Assembly: GCA_020099315.1 (NCBI GenBank)
Contig: CP083650.1
Location: 434,001 to 498,000, forward strand
DNA length: 64,000 nt
Source: Citrobacter europaeus
GTDB lineage: Bacteria > Pseudomonadota > Gammaproteobacteria > Enterobacterales > Enterobacteriaceae
Direction: 5' to 3'
Shown here one piece after another: positions 48,326 to 56,418 of the stretch (positions within the stretch are counted from its first letter, which is position 1; each line of letters opens with the position of its first letter). Below the pieces are notes generated by a model, which ran no database searches, had not been told where the DNA came from, and was given only the letters and a program-made list of their open reading frames with translations. The translations under genes and the position numbers were made by a program.

Positions 48326-49583
48326 ATGAAGCTCAACGCCAGACAGGTCGAGACCGCAAAGCCAAAAGACAAAACCTATAAAATGGCCGATGGTGGCGGT
48401 TTGTATCTTGAGGTTTCGGCCAAGGGGTCTAAATACTGGCGCATGAAATACAGACGCCCCTCCGACAAAAAAGAGGATCGCCTCGCTTTTGGTGTTTGGC
48501 CGACCGTGACGCTTGCTCAGGCAAGAGCAAAGCGTGATGAAGCTAAAAAGCTGTTAATGCAGGGTATCGACCCGAAAGCAGAACACAAAGAAGCGCAGGC
48601 CGAGAACGCAGGAGCATATACTTTCGAAACTATTGCCCGCGAATGGCATGCCAGCAACAAGCGCTGGAGTGAAGACCATCGAACGCGGGTTCTCCGTTAT
48701 CTTGAGCTTTATATCTTCCCGTATATTGGTTCGTCCGACATTCGGCAGCTCAAAACCAGCCACTTGTTAGCCCCGATTAAAAAAGTTGATGCCAGTGGCA
48801 AGCATGACGTCGCTCAGCGCCTGCAACAGCGTGTCACGGCTGTTATGCGTTATGCTGTACAGAAACGATTACATCGACTCTAACCCCGCTAGTGATATGG
48901 CAGGGGCTTTATCGACAACCAAAGTGCGGCATTACCCTGCTCTACCATCCAGTCGTTTCCCTGAGTTTCTTGCTCGTATTGCGGCATATCGTGGCCGCAT
49001 AATGACACGGATCGCGGTCGAGCTTTCCTTACTGACTTTTGTGCGCTCCAGTGAACTACGTTTTGCGCGTTGGGATGAATTCGACTTCGATAAAGCTCTT
49101 TGGCGTATACCTGCAAAGCGTGAAGAAATTAAAAACGTGCGTTACTCGTATCGTGGCATGAAGATGAAAGAGGAACATATAGTTCCACTTAGCCGACAGG
49201 CTATGGTGTTGTTAGAGCAGCTCAAGCAAATCAGTGGTGATAAAGAGCTTCTTTTCCCCGGTGATCATGATGCGACGAAAGTTATGAGTGAGAACACGGT
49301 AAACAGTGCGTTGCGAGCTATGGGTTATGACACTAAAACTGAAGTATGCGGTCATGGGTTTAGGACTATGGCTCGTGGTGCTCTGGGTGAGTCTGGACTT
49401 TGGAGCGACGATGCTATTGAGCAGCAATTGAGCCACTCTGAACGCAATAATGTGAGGGCTGCTTACATTCATACTTCTGAACACCTAGATGAGCGTCGCT
49501 TGATGGTCCAGTGGTGGGCCGACTTTCTTTACGAAAATGCCCATGCTTTAATTTCCTCATATGAATTTGCAAAAAAAAGTTAA
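48326..49583 (+). pseudogene. P4-type tyrosine integrase, broken by a +1 frameshift
   Basis: Residues from ATG 48326 (MKLNARQVETAKPKDK) follow the P4-type integrase pattern: an N-terminal arm-binding domain, then ADGGGLYLEV. The frame is lost at 48863-48865, where CAGAAACGATTAC replaces the expected CAGAACGATTAC (one extra A). The remaining catalytic part continues in another frame from about 48863 to 49583 with RSSELRFARWDEFD, GHGFRTMARG, LSHSERN and AAYIH (the nucleophile Tyr region). All catalytic parts are present but in two frames. This is a recent mutation, a sequencing error in an A run, or less likely a programmed shift. An ATG at 48314 could add four residues. Confidence 0.88.
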
Positions 49584-49663
49584 ATACTTTAATTTACATC
49601 AATAATATTGATGATGCTTTCTTGATTTAAACTAAATTGCCCTAAGCAGAGGAATAATAATTA

Positions 49664-52570
49664 ATGATTACTAACGATGTAGTTATTAGCGCTTATAATT
49701 GCCTTAAGTCATATGCTTACTATGAAAACCTTAATTTCTTTTTGAAAGCTGAAGTGGCTCGCTTTGAAAGTTTCAATTTTTCATCAAAAGTTGAACGAAT
49801 AGTTGAGTTTTTTGAAAATGATAATGAAGATTTTATAAAATGGCTTAATAAAATAGATGTTGAGCTTTTGCCAAAGAAAATTGATAGTCATTTAGATTTT
49901 AAACAAAGAAGTGGAGCCCTTTTCTTAAGTAATAATAAAACAGCAGATGATTATAAAGTTTGTGCAGTGAATTATTTAATAACTGCCCCGGTGGAAATAT
50001 ATATTATCGAAACCTTATGGTCTATTTTTGTTGGGTCTATGCTTGATGATGATTTCTCAGACTCAGTTTTCGGAAATAGAATTTCTAAATCAATAAAGAA
50101 ATACTCAAGGAAAAGCGATGATAGCAAAAAAATAAGTGCTAAAAACATATTCGAAAGATATATTGATAACTATAATCGATGGAGAGATGGTGGAATTAAT
50201 AAAGCTATTGAGGTTATAGAAAAAGAACGCAATGATGTTGCAATTCTATCACTTGATCTCAAAGGGTTTTATTACAATATTGACATTGATTTTGATGCCA
50301 TTGACAATATTATTGAAAAATGTCAACTTGCAGAGATTAAAGAGCTATCTTTATTTTTGAATGAAAAATTAAAGTTGATGCATGAAACTTATAGAAATAA
50401 AATATCACCTTTTATTGAGGAAACTCATCCGGAATCCGGTTTAAAGGGGATTCCAATTGGTTTTACATCCTCGGCGATATTGGCTAACTGGTATCTGGCT
50501 GACTTTGATAGAGATATTAAATCTAAGATTAATCCTTCTTACTATGGACGCTATGTAGATGATATTTTATTTGTCTTTTCTTCACCTAAAATTGAAATAG
50601 AAGATAGAGGTGATGAGGTTGTTAATTTTATTAACAGAAGTTTAATCGACTTTATAATTCCTACTGACGATCATGAAGGCTTCAAATTGACGTCAGCGTA
50701 TCATGAGTTACCCATTCAAAAAGATAAGCTTATCTTTCATTATTTTAATAAAGATCATAGCCTTGCTGGGTTGCAGGTTTTTAAGCAAGAAATTGAAAAT
50801 AGAAGTAGTGCTTTTCGTTTTTTGCCAGAAGAGCATATTTCAAGTGATCTGGATAAATTTGCATATGATATTTTGTTTGATGGTTCTGTTAATAAGTTCA
50901 GGAGTATAGTAGGTCTGGCGGAAAATGAAACAGAGCTTTCTAAGTATATATCCTCTCATATTTTAGCTCATAGATTATGTAATTTACCTTCTAACGAACA
51001 TACCTTAAAGCAAATTACATTATTCTTTAAAGGTGAAAATGGGTTAAGGTTTTGTCGATTGTGGGAGAAGGTTCTTTCATATACCTTAATTACAAGGAGA
51101 TATGGCTTTTCGATAATGTTTTATAAGCAAGTTATTGAATTAATACGTAAGGTTAAATGGTATAGAAAAGATGATGGTAATGTAAGCGATAGAAATAATG
51201 AAGTTAGTGGCTTGGTAGCTGATAAGTTAAAGCAGGGAATTCAGCAATATATAGACATTTCACTGTGCTTAAATCTCGCATTGCTAGATTTGGATATTTT
51301 GCTTGGGGATGAAAAACCACGAAATAGAAGTTTGGAAGGATTGTGGGATTTAATAAACCAGCATGATGAAATGCCCTTGATGATAAAAAGATTTAGGACG
51401 AGTAATATGATTCGTCATAATCTAGTTTCTTGGCCTTTAGCTAATTACACCAGTTATAAAGGTGATCTTACAGAAGAAAATTTATATAGTAAATTGCATG
51501 GCGTTTCACTGTTAAAAAGAAAGATTAATAAAACCCCAAGATATATTCATGCCGATGAAGAACAACTATTTGAATTAATCGATGCTTTGCATACCAATAC
51601 TTTGAATGACTTTACAGAGGAAAATAAATATCATGAGAAAAGTTGCTCTGTAGAAAGTATAAAAGACAATAAAGCACTGGAAATAACGATTGATGTTGAC
51701 GATGCTAAACATAATGACACAGTGAAAATTGCTCTTGCAAATATGAAGGTCGAATACAAAGATATTGAGAGTGCATGTAGAAAAGATCAGTCGCCAAATT
51801 TAAGCTATGAGCGACAGAAAAATCTTTATCGTATTCTTAATTCCGCTACCGATGAAAAGGTTCAAATATTACTTCTTCCTGAGTTATCGATACCTGTTTC
51901 TTGGTTGCCATTTATGGCTGCACATTCAAGAAGAAAGCAAATTGCTTTAATATTTGGTCTTGAGCACTGGGTGGTGAATGACCGTGCGAATAATATTTTG
52001 GTTGAGATGTTACCTTATACTTCCCATTTTAAGCATAAGTCCAGTATGTTGACATTCAGAGTTAAAAATCACTATGCACCAAGTGAAATTAAGATGCTGA
52101 CCTCATTGAGGCTGGATGTTTCGTCTCCTGTTCCTGATGAGCAAAAATATCATTTAATAAAATGGAAAAACATATCGTTTTCAACGTATAACTGCTTTGA
52201 GTTAGCAAACATTGAACATCGGGCACTTTTCCGCTCAAAACTTGATATATTATTTGCTAGTGTATGGAATAAAGATATTAACTATTATCAACATATCACT
52301 GAATCAGCCGCTAGAGATCTACACTGCTATGTTGCGCAATCAAATACATCACATTATGGTGGTTCGTGTGTTCTTCAGCCTACCAGTAGTACAATTTCCA
52401 ATAAAATATATGTTAAAGGTGGAGAGAATCATTGTATTTTAACAGCCACATTGAATATCTATGCGTTACGTGAGGCTCAATATCGCTCATTTAGGATAGA
52501 TTCGGATTTTATCAAAGATAATCCTCCAGGATTTGATTATGACGAACTTTTAGCTCGGGGTGGAAAATGA
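49664..52570 (+). CDS. DRT type 1-like reverse transcriptase-nitrilase fusion
   Basis: A 968-residue protein. The N-terminal half is a reverse transcriptase: motif A LSLDLKGFYYNID (Asp 198), motif B-like GIPIGFTSSAILANWYL, and the catalytic YVDD at residues 297-300. The C-terminal part is a carbon-nitrogen hydrolase (nitrilase) domain with a recognisable Glu-Lys-Cys triad: LLPELSIP (Glu 740), RVKNHYAP (Lys 801) and TYNCFELAN (Cys 844). Fusion of an unknown-group RT with nitrilase defines the UG1/DRT type 1 anti-phage family. The domains are linked by a ~300-residue helical region. The sequence is very AT-rich with rare codons, indicating transfer. It overlaps the next gene by ATGA. The molecular mechanism of DRT1 is not clear to me. 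Confidence 0.9.
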   Translation: MITNDVVISAYNCLKSYAYYENLNFFLKAEVARFESFNFSSKVERIVEFFENDNEDFIKWLNKIDVELLPKKIDSHLDFKQRSGALFLSNNKTADDYKVCAVNYLITAPVEIYIIETLWSIFVGSMLDDDFSDSVFGNRISKSIKKYSRKSDDSKKISAKNIFERYIDNYNRWRDGGINKAIEVIEKERNDVAILSLDLKGFYYNIDIDFDAIDNIIEKCQLAEIKELSLFLNEKLKLMHETYRNKISPFIEETHPESGLKGIPIGFTSSAILANWYLADFDRDIKSKINPSYYGRYVDDILFVFSSPKIEIEDRGDEVVNFINRSLIDFIIPTDDHEGFKLTSAYHELPIQKDKLIFHYFNKDHSLAGLQVFKQEIENRSSAFRFLPEEHISSDLDKFAYDILFDGSVNKFRSIVGLAENETELSKYISSHILAHRLCNLPSNEHTLKQITLFFKGENGLRFCRLWEKVLSYTLITRRYGFSIMFYKQVIELIRKVKWYRKDDGNVSDRNNEVSGLVADKLKQGIQQYIDISLCLNLALLDLDILLGDEKPRNRSLEGLWDLINQHDEMPLMIKRFRTSNMIRHNLVSWPLANYTSYKGDLTEENLYSKLHGVSLLKRKINKTPRYIHADEEQLFELIDALHTNTLNDFTEENKYHEKSCSVESIKDNKALEITIDVDDAKHNDTVKIALANMKVEYKDIESACRKDQSPNLSYERQKNLYRILNSATDEKVQILLLPELSIPVSWLPFMAAHSRRKQIALIFGLEHWVVNDRANNILVEMLPYTSHFKHKSSMLTFRVKNHYAPSEIKMLTSLRLDVSSPVPDEQKYHLIKWKNISFSTYNCFELANIEHRALFRSKLDILFASVWNKDINYYQHITESAARDLHCYVAQSNTSHYGGSCVLQPTSSTISNKIYVKGGENHCILTATLNIYALREAQYRSFRIDSDFIKDNPPGFDYDELLARGGK

Positions 52571-53256
52571 GTGCTTTTTGGGAAGGGCTTCTGTCATCTA
52601 GCATTTCTTTAGCTGTTATTGGCTTTGTCTGTAAAACATTTTTAAAACATATTGATAAAAGAGAATTGGAATCCTTTAAAAATAAACTGAAATATGAAAG
52701 TGATATAAAGATAAAGGAAGAAGAACGTAATTATGATATTCGGAAGGCAAGGGATCTTGAGGTTGGTCGCTGGGGACTAACTTTACTTAGCGCTGCGAAT
52801 GGTTTTTTAGGTCGATTGTGCTATATCAAAGAACGGAGGGGGCTTTCATCGAATCAATATATTATTGATAGCACAAGGTTCTATTTGTGTCAGTACCTTT
52901 TCTGGGCTCAGCTTTTTAGAAAGAATAGAGACTCTTCTGTTTTTTCCCCAACAAATGATGAGATGCTTATTACCGAGCTGATTAAAAATATTTCAATCAC
53001 TTTACGAGAGAATACACTCGGTTTGCCTTGTATTCGATCTCTTGAACAGCAGTACATTGGCGATAGTCTAAATATTAACGGTGAGTGTATGACCTACAAG
53101 GAATTTATAGACGTCAACGTGTTGAGTCAATATTCAGAATTAAATGATTTTGTTGATTCTATTCTGAACGATAACAATAAAGAGTTTATCAATATAATCA
53201 TTGTATCCTTTCAAGATTTGAAATCTCGATTTGAGGCTACACTGCAAAAAAAATGA
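52567..53256 (+). CDS. DRT type 1 accessory membrane protein
   Basis: A 229-residue protein with a single N-terminal hydrophobic segment (about residues 8-26, SSSISLAVIGFVCKTFL), then a basic/acidic coiled-coil-like stretch (KRELESFKNKLKYESDIKIK) and a soluble helical domain. Its start overlaps the RT stop by four bases (ATGA), so the two are made together. DRT type 1 systems often encode a small membrane partner next to the RT-nitrilase, and this fits in place, size and topology. The anchor could direct the response to the inner membrane. Confidence 0.8.
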   Translation: MSAFWEGLLSSSISLAVIGFVCKTFLKHIDKRELESFKNKLKYESDIKIKEEERNYDIRKARDLEVGRWGLTLLSAANGFLGRLCYIKERRGLSSNQYIIDSTRFYLCQYLFWAQLFRKNRDSSVFSPTNDEMLITELIKNISITLRENTLGLPCIRSLEQQYIGDSLNINGECMTYKEFIDVNVLSQYSELNDFVDSILNDNNKEFINIIIVSFQDLKSRFEATLQKK

Positions 53257-53263
53257 TTTTACT

Positions 53264-53410
53264 TCTGGCGCGCAATGCTCTCCCCGCCACGCCTGCCCGC
53301 TTCTGGGGCGCTTAAAATGCAGGTGCATGAAGGGACTCAGGCCGCGCCAGTGCTGGTGCGGCGGGGTGTGGAAAATTCAGGGTTTTGCATGCAAAGCCAT
53401 GCAGCGAAGG
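53264..53410 (+). repeat. Diverged ~150-bp repeat, copy A
   Basis: GC-rich stretch beginning near GCTCTCCCCGCCAC (53277-53290) and running through GGCTCAGG-like and TTTGCATG blocks. It aligns collinearly with 55840-55985: the offset between the first block and TTTGCATG is 107 here and 104 in copy B. It does not code convincingly. The rest of 53411-53684 holds nothing I recognise. Confidence 0.75.
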
Positions 53411-53684
53411 CATGCATGGCTATTTTTATTAAAAAGACGGGTATTTTCGGGTCGTTTTATACGGATTTTTTGCGGGGCTGCGCGGCCTGTCTGCGCATGA
53501 AAATCTGACTCTGTTCAGGCGTATATTTTGCCCGGTTGTCGTTTCTCGATGCTCTGTCATGCCGGAAAGCGATGGTTGTCAGAATGTCGCGATCATCCTC
53601 TGCGTAATCAATGTTTCCTCCGCGGGTTACATGAACGGACAGCGCTTAGCGAACACTGACGGCCGCCCGATCGAGAGCCCATTC

Positions 53685-53920
53685 AACACTGTGAATAGTG
53701 CATTACGAACGATGGCTCGTGGTGCTTTAGGTGAGTCAGGCTTACGGAGTGGTGATGCTATAGAGCGCCAGTTGAGTCATTCAGAACGTAATAATGTACG
53801 TGCGGCTTATATCCATACATCTGAGCATTTGAATGAACGTAGATGATGGTTCAATGGTGGGCTGATTTTATTGATAAAATAAGGCTAAGTCGATTAGCTC
53901 ATTTGGCTATGAAAAATTAA
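53685..53920 (+). pseudogene. Decayed C-terminal end of a second integrase
   Basis: The fragment reads NTVNSALR-TMARGALGESGLRSGD...QLSHSERNNVRAAYIHTSEHLNERR, then after a one-base loss MVQWWADFIDKI, ending at TAA 53918-53920. It parallels the first integrase's C-terminus. Eighteen codons are missing between SALR and TMARG, which removes the GHGFR catalytic segment. It differs from copy 1 at many silent sites, so it is an independent homologue rather than a fresh duplication. Confidence 0.85.
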
Positions 53921-53971
53921 GACATAATTAATAAAAAGCCAATCAGAAAATATGATTAGCTTTTTAATGAA

Positions 53972-54967
53972 TCAGATTAATATAAATTTCTTTTTTTCAG
54001 AACTTACGCTTAAATCCAGTGTGTCTCCATTTAATATTGAGTCATACATCTCTTGAAGTATTTCTGGACTTGTGCTTTTATCGGTAAATCTAAATACAGA
54101 TGATGCTACATATTCAGATGATAGCTCAAACGAAAGCCACTTACGATTTAATTGTTCAGCAACGCTTCCAGTTGTGTTTGAACCTCCAAAAATGTCTACA
54201 ACAAGATCTCCGGGTTCGGTTAACATATTAATGAAAAATTCCGGTAATTTAGATGGGAATCGTGCCGGATGCCCTTTAATGCCAATTTTTTTACAACCGG
54301 ATAAATATCCGCCATTTGATTCTGAATTCGGGATCTGTAATAAGTTTGGCGGTATGGCTCCTCCATTATCTTTGCCAAAACTGCTACTTATATCATGTCC
54401 TGACGGGCGCATTTTGGGTGAATAGAATTTATCAGGATCTTCAATGAGTTTTTTCATTCGATCACTGTAAGGAACCAATACTTTCGTTATATCAGACTTA
54501 GGCCATTCTGTTTTGCTAAACCACCAAATAGTGTTTACTGAATCTTTGACACGTAGTTTTCTTTTGTTGACCCATTCAATAGGGCTCGGTAATTTGGATG
54601 GATTAAACCAATAAAAATCCTCTGCAAGATGAAATCCTATTTCATCAATCATTCTTATCATTACACGAAAATTATACACGCTCCTTACAGGAACGCCTTT
54701 CATGTACGCACCACCAAAATCAACAACAAAACTTCCATCATCTTTAAGTTTTTTAAAAACTAACTCTCCGAATTTTAGAAACCAATCAATATATTGTTCT
54801 TGATCATGATTTCCATATTCCTTTTTGCGTTGCAACGCAAAAGGTGGGCTAGTCATTACTAAATTCAGACTGTTATCGGGTAATGCCTCCAGCATTTCTA
54901 ATGAGTCAGCTATGTACATAGCTCCTAAGTCTGTTCTATATGCCGGTTTTTTATCATCAAATGTCAT
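53972..54967 (-). CDS. PvuII-like N4-cytosine DNA methyltransferase
   Basis: A 331-residue beta-class methyltransferase (motif IV before motif I). Motif IV is TSPPFALQRKKEYGN (SPPF at 40-43), as in N4-cytosine enzymes, and the AdoMet motif VVDIFGGSNTTGSVAEQ lies near the C-terminus. Many blocks read as in M.PvuII (VDFGGAYMKGVP, EDFYWFNPSKLPSPIEWVNK, YSDRMKKLIEDPDKFY), so CAGCTG is the expected target. It is transcribed divergently from the C and R genes across a 55-bp gap, the PvuII arrangement. The start at 54967 gives M-T-F-D-D. Confidence 0.92.
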   Translation of the reverse strand: MTFDDKKPAYRTDLGAMYIADSLEMLEALPDNSLNLVMTSPPFALQRKKEYGNHDQEQYIDWFLKFGELVFKKLKDDGSFVVDFGGAYMKGVPVRSVYNFRVMIRMIDEIGFHLAEDFYWFNPSKLPSPIEWVNKRKLRVKDSVNTIWWFSKTEWPKSDITKVLVPYSDRMKKLIEDPDKFYSPKMRPSGHDISSSFGKDNGGAIPPNLLQIPNSESNGGYLSGCKKIGIKGHPARFPSKLPEFFINMLTEPGDLVVDIFGGSNTTGSVAEQLNRKWLSFELSSEYVASSVFRFTDKSTSPEILQEMYDSILNGDTLDLSVSSEKKKFILI

Positions 54968-54974
54968 AACTGCT

Positions 54975-54983
54975 ACTCATAGT
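54975..54983 (+). promoter_or_regulatory. Possible C-box in the R-M intergenic region
   Basis: ACTCATAGT is an inverted ACT-N3-AGT element, the core of controller-protein boxes, in the 55-bp gap between the methyltransferase and the controller gene. A second half-box nearby is not clear, so this is tentative. Confidence 0.4.
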
Positions 54984-55022
54984 CTGTAGATCTATTGTCA
55001 TCAAGGCTGCATTGTCTCGCGA

Positions 55023-55253
55023 ATGGAACGAAAGATAAACCCCTCAAACGCAAGAGTAATTTTTTCCCATAACATCAGGAAGTTAAGGGAGAGACAGGGC
55101 TTGTCTCAAGAAGCTTTGGCTGATTTAGCTGGCTTGCACAGGACTTACATAGGCTCAGTAGAGCGATGTGAAAGGAACATATCCATAGATAATATCGACC
55201 GGATTGCTTCAGCTCTTGGTGTCTCTCCCAGTTCATTACTGGAGAACAGTTAG
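55023..55253 (+). CDS. Controller (C) protein of the PvuII-like system
   Basis: A 76-residue XRE-type helix-turn-helix protein (SHNIRKLRERQGLSQEALAD, LHRTYIGSVERCERNISIDN, RIASALGVSP). It has the size and position of R-M controller proteins, which delay endonuclease expression until methylation is complete. It ends two bases before the endonuclease start, so the two are co-transcribed. Translation may start with little leader. Confidence 0.9.
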   Translation: MERKINPSNARVIFSHNIRKLRERQGLSQEALADLAGLHRTYIGSVERCERNISIDNIDRIASALGVSPSSLLENS

Positions 55254-55255
55254 GT

Positions 55256-55819
55256 ATGAAATTTGAGTTGCATCAAGATTGGTCAAATTTAATTGCACTT
55301 TGGCCTCAGGTTGAAGAATATCAACGGTTAGCTAATAAGCACGGTATCAATGATATATTCCAAGATAACGGAGGGAAACTTCTACAAGTTCTTTTACTTC
55401 TCAGTCTTAAAGTTCTTCCTGGGCGAGAAGGTAATGATGCAGTAGATGTCACTGGTACCGAGTTTGAGTTAAAATCAGTTAATGTTGAGCTAACCAAGAG
55501 TTTTTCAACTCACCATCATATGAATCCAACAATAATTGCGAAATACAGGCAAGTTCCATGGGTCTTCGCAATTTATAGTAATATCACCATTCGTTCAGTT
55601 TATATACTCATGCCTGATGATTTGGAAGTCTTCTATGATAAATGGGAGAGACAATGGTATGGAAGGGACGGTAGAGATATAAATAATCCTAAAATACCGG
55701 TTAGGTATGTTATGGAGCATGGTAAATTGCTTTGGTCAGATGCTACTCCAGAAGAATTACTTTGGACTCCTGAAATCGAAGAACAAATCGATCTTGGGGG
55801 ATTTGAAGCGGAAAATTAA
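55256..55819 (+). CDS. PvuII-like type II restriction endonuclease with C-terminal extension
   Basis: A 187-residue homologue of R.PvuII (157 residues), expected to cut CAGCTG. The catalytic residues align: Asp 37 (FQDNGGK), Asp 61 (GREGNDAVD), Glu 71 and Lys 73 (FELKS). The STHHHMNP loop with the recognition His residues and the NNPKIPVRYVMEHG segment are kept. Relative to R.PvuII it has three extra N-terminal residues and about 27 extra C-terminal residues (SDATPEELLWTPEIEEQIDL and on) that I do not recognise. Intact motifs suggest activity. Confidence 0.93.
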   Translation: MKFELHQDWSNLIALWPQVEEYQRLANKHGINDIFQDNGGKLLQVLLLLSLKVLPGREGNDAVDVTGTEFELKSVNVELTKSFSTHHHMNPTIIAKYRQVPWVFAIYSNITIRSVYILMPDDLEVFYDKWERQWYGRDGRDINNPKIPVRYVMEHGKLLWSDATPEELLWTPEIEEQIDLGGFEAEN

Positions 55820-55839
55820 TAAATTAGTTTTAATAAGCA

Positions 55840-55985
55840 GCGCGTAAAGCTCTCCCCGCCACACCAGCCTGCTTCATAGGGCAGTTTTCATGCAGATACA
55901 TGAACCGGCTCAGGTCGCGCCGGTACTGGTGAGGGGGGATTAAATACAGGAATTTGCATGCTGCATGCAAAACTATGCACCTTTA
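55840..55985 (+). repeat. Diverged ~150-bp repeat, copy B
   Basis: GCTCTCCCCGCCAC (55849-55862) and the following blocks align with 53264-53410. Together the copies bracket the integrase remnant and restriction module. From 55986 to the att repeat I see no gene; ORFs here lack ribosome sites. Confidence 0.75.
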
Positions 55986-56398
55986 TGGAAGCATGTTTTT
56001 TTCGGGAAAAATTGAGGAATTTCAGGGGATTTTTTCGCGTGCTACCGTGCGGCCAGTTCTGCACGTCGTCGGATGTAAATCAGGTTCTGCGCTCGTGTGG
56101 ATTTCTCGCGATTACCATCCCGCGCAGCCGCATCAAAACAACGATTCATGCCAGATAATCCTGTTTTATTACTTGGAGAATGGTAAAAGTGAATAGTGTG
56201 AACAGTTTTCCTGATAAACATTTTTTCTGTCTCGATTCGGGTTCGTTAAATGGATCCAAACCAAGACTGATATTTTTTTCATTTTAAACCAATAAGTTGA
56301 GATGGGAATGACCACAATAATTGATAGGGGCTACAAAAAGGGACATGTGAGAATGGTATTATGAATTATCTTCTATATTTCATTATGTTGAATTTGGT

Positions 56399-56415
56399 TT
56401 CGAGTCCGGCCTTCG
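56399..56415 (+). repeat. attR core of the leuX island
   Basis: TTCGAGTCCGGCCTTCG repeats the 3' end of leuX exactly. Beyond it the match continues imperfectly (CACTCA against GCACCA). It lies three bases before the stop codon of the HNH gene read on the other strand. Confidence 0.88.
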
Positions 56416-56418
56416 CAC

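Larger units (their letters stand above)
48175..56415 (+). mobile_element. Genomic island in leuX carrying two defence modules
   Basis: An 8.2-kb insertion between direct repeats at leuX and 56399-56415. It contains a P4-type integrase (frameshifted), a DRT type 1-like pair, a decayed second integrase end, and a PvuII-like restriction-modification system. The cargo is markedly more AT-rich than the flanking backbone. I see no replication or packaging genes, so it looks like a satellite-type or remnant integrative element fixed in place. Confidence 0.85.

Noticed and set aside
53231..53508. Two overlapping frames after the DRT1 partner gene
   Set aside because: They lie in the repeat copy A region, and the equivalent frames are not kept in copy B.
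53972..55819. Restriction genes read as a DRT or retron accessory
   Set aside because: The match to PvuII M, C and R in motif order and gene arrangement is far better.
55954..56196. Open frames in the gap before attR
   Set aside because: No ribosome site; they overlap the end of repeat copy B and show no conserved motif.
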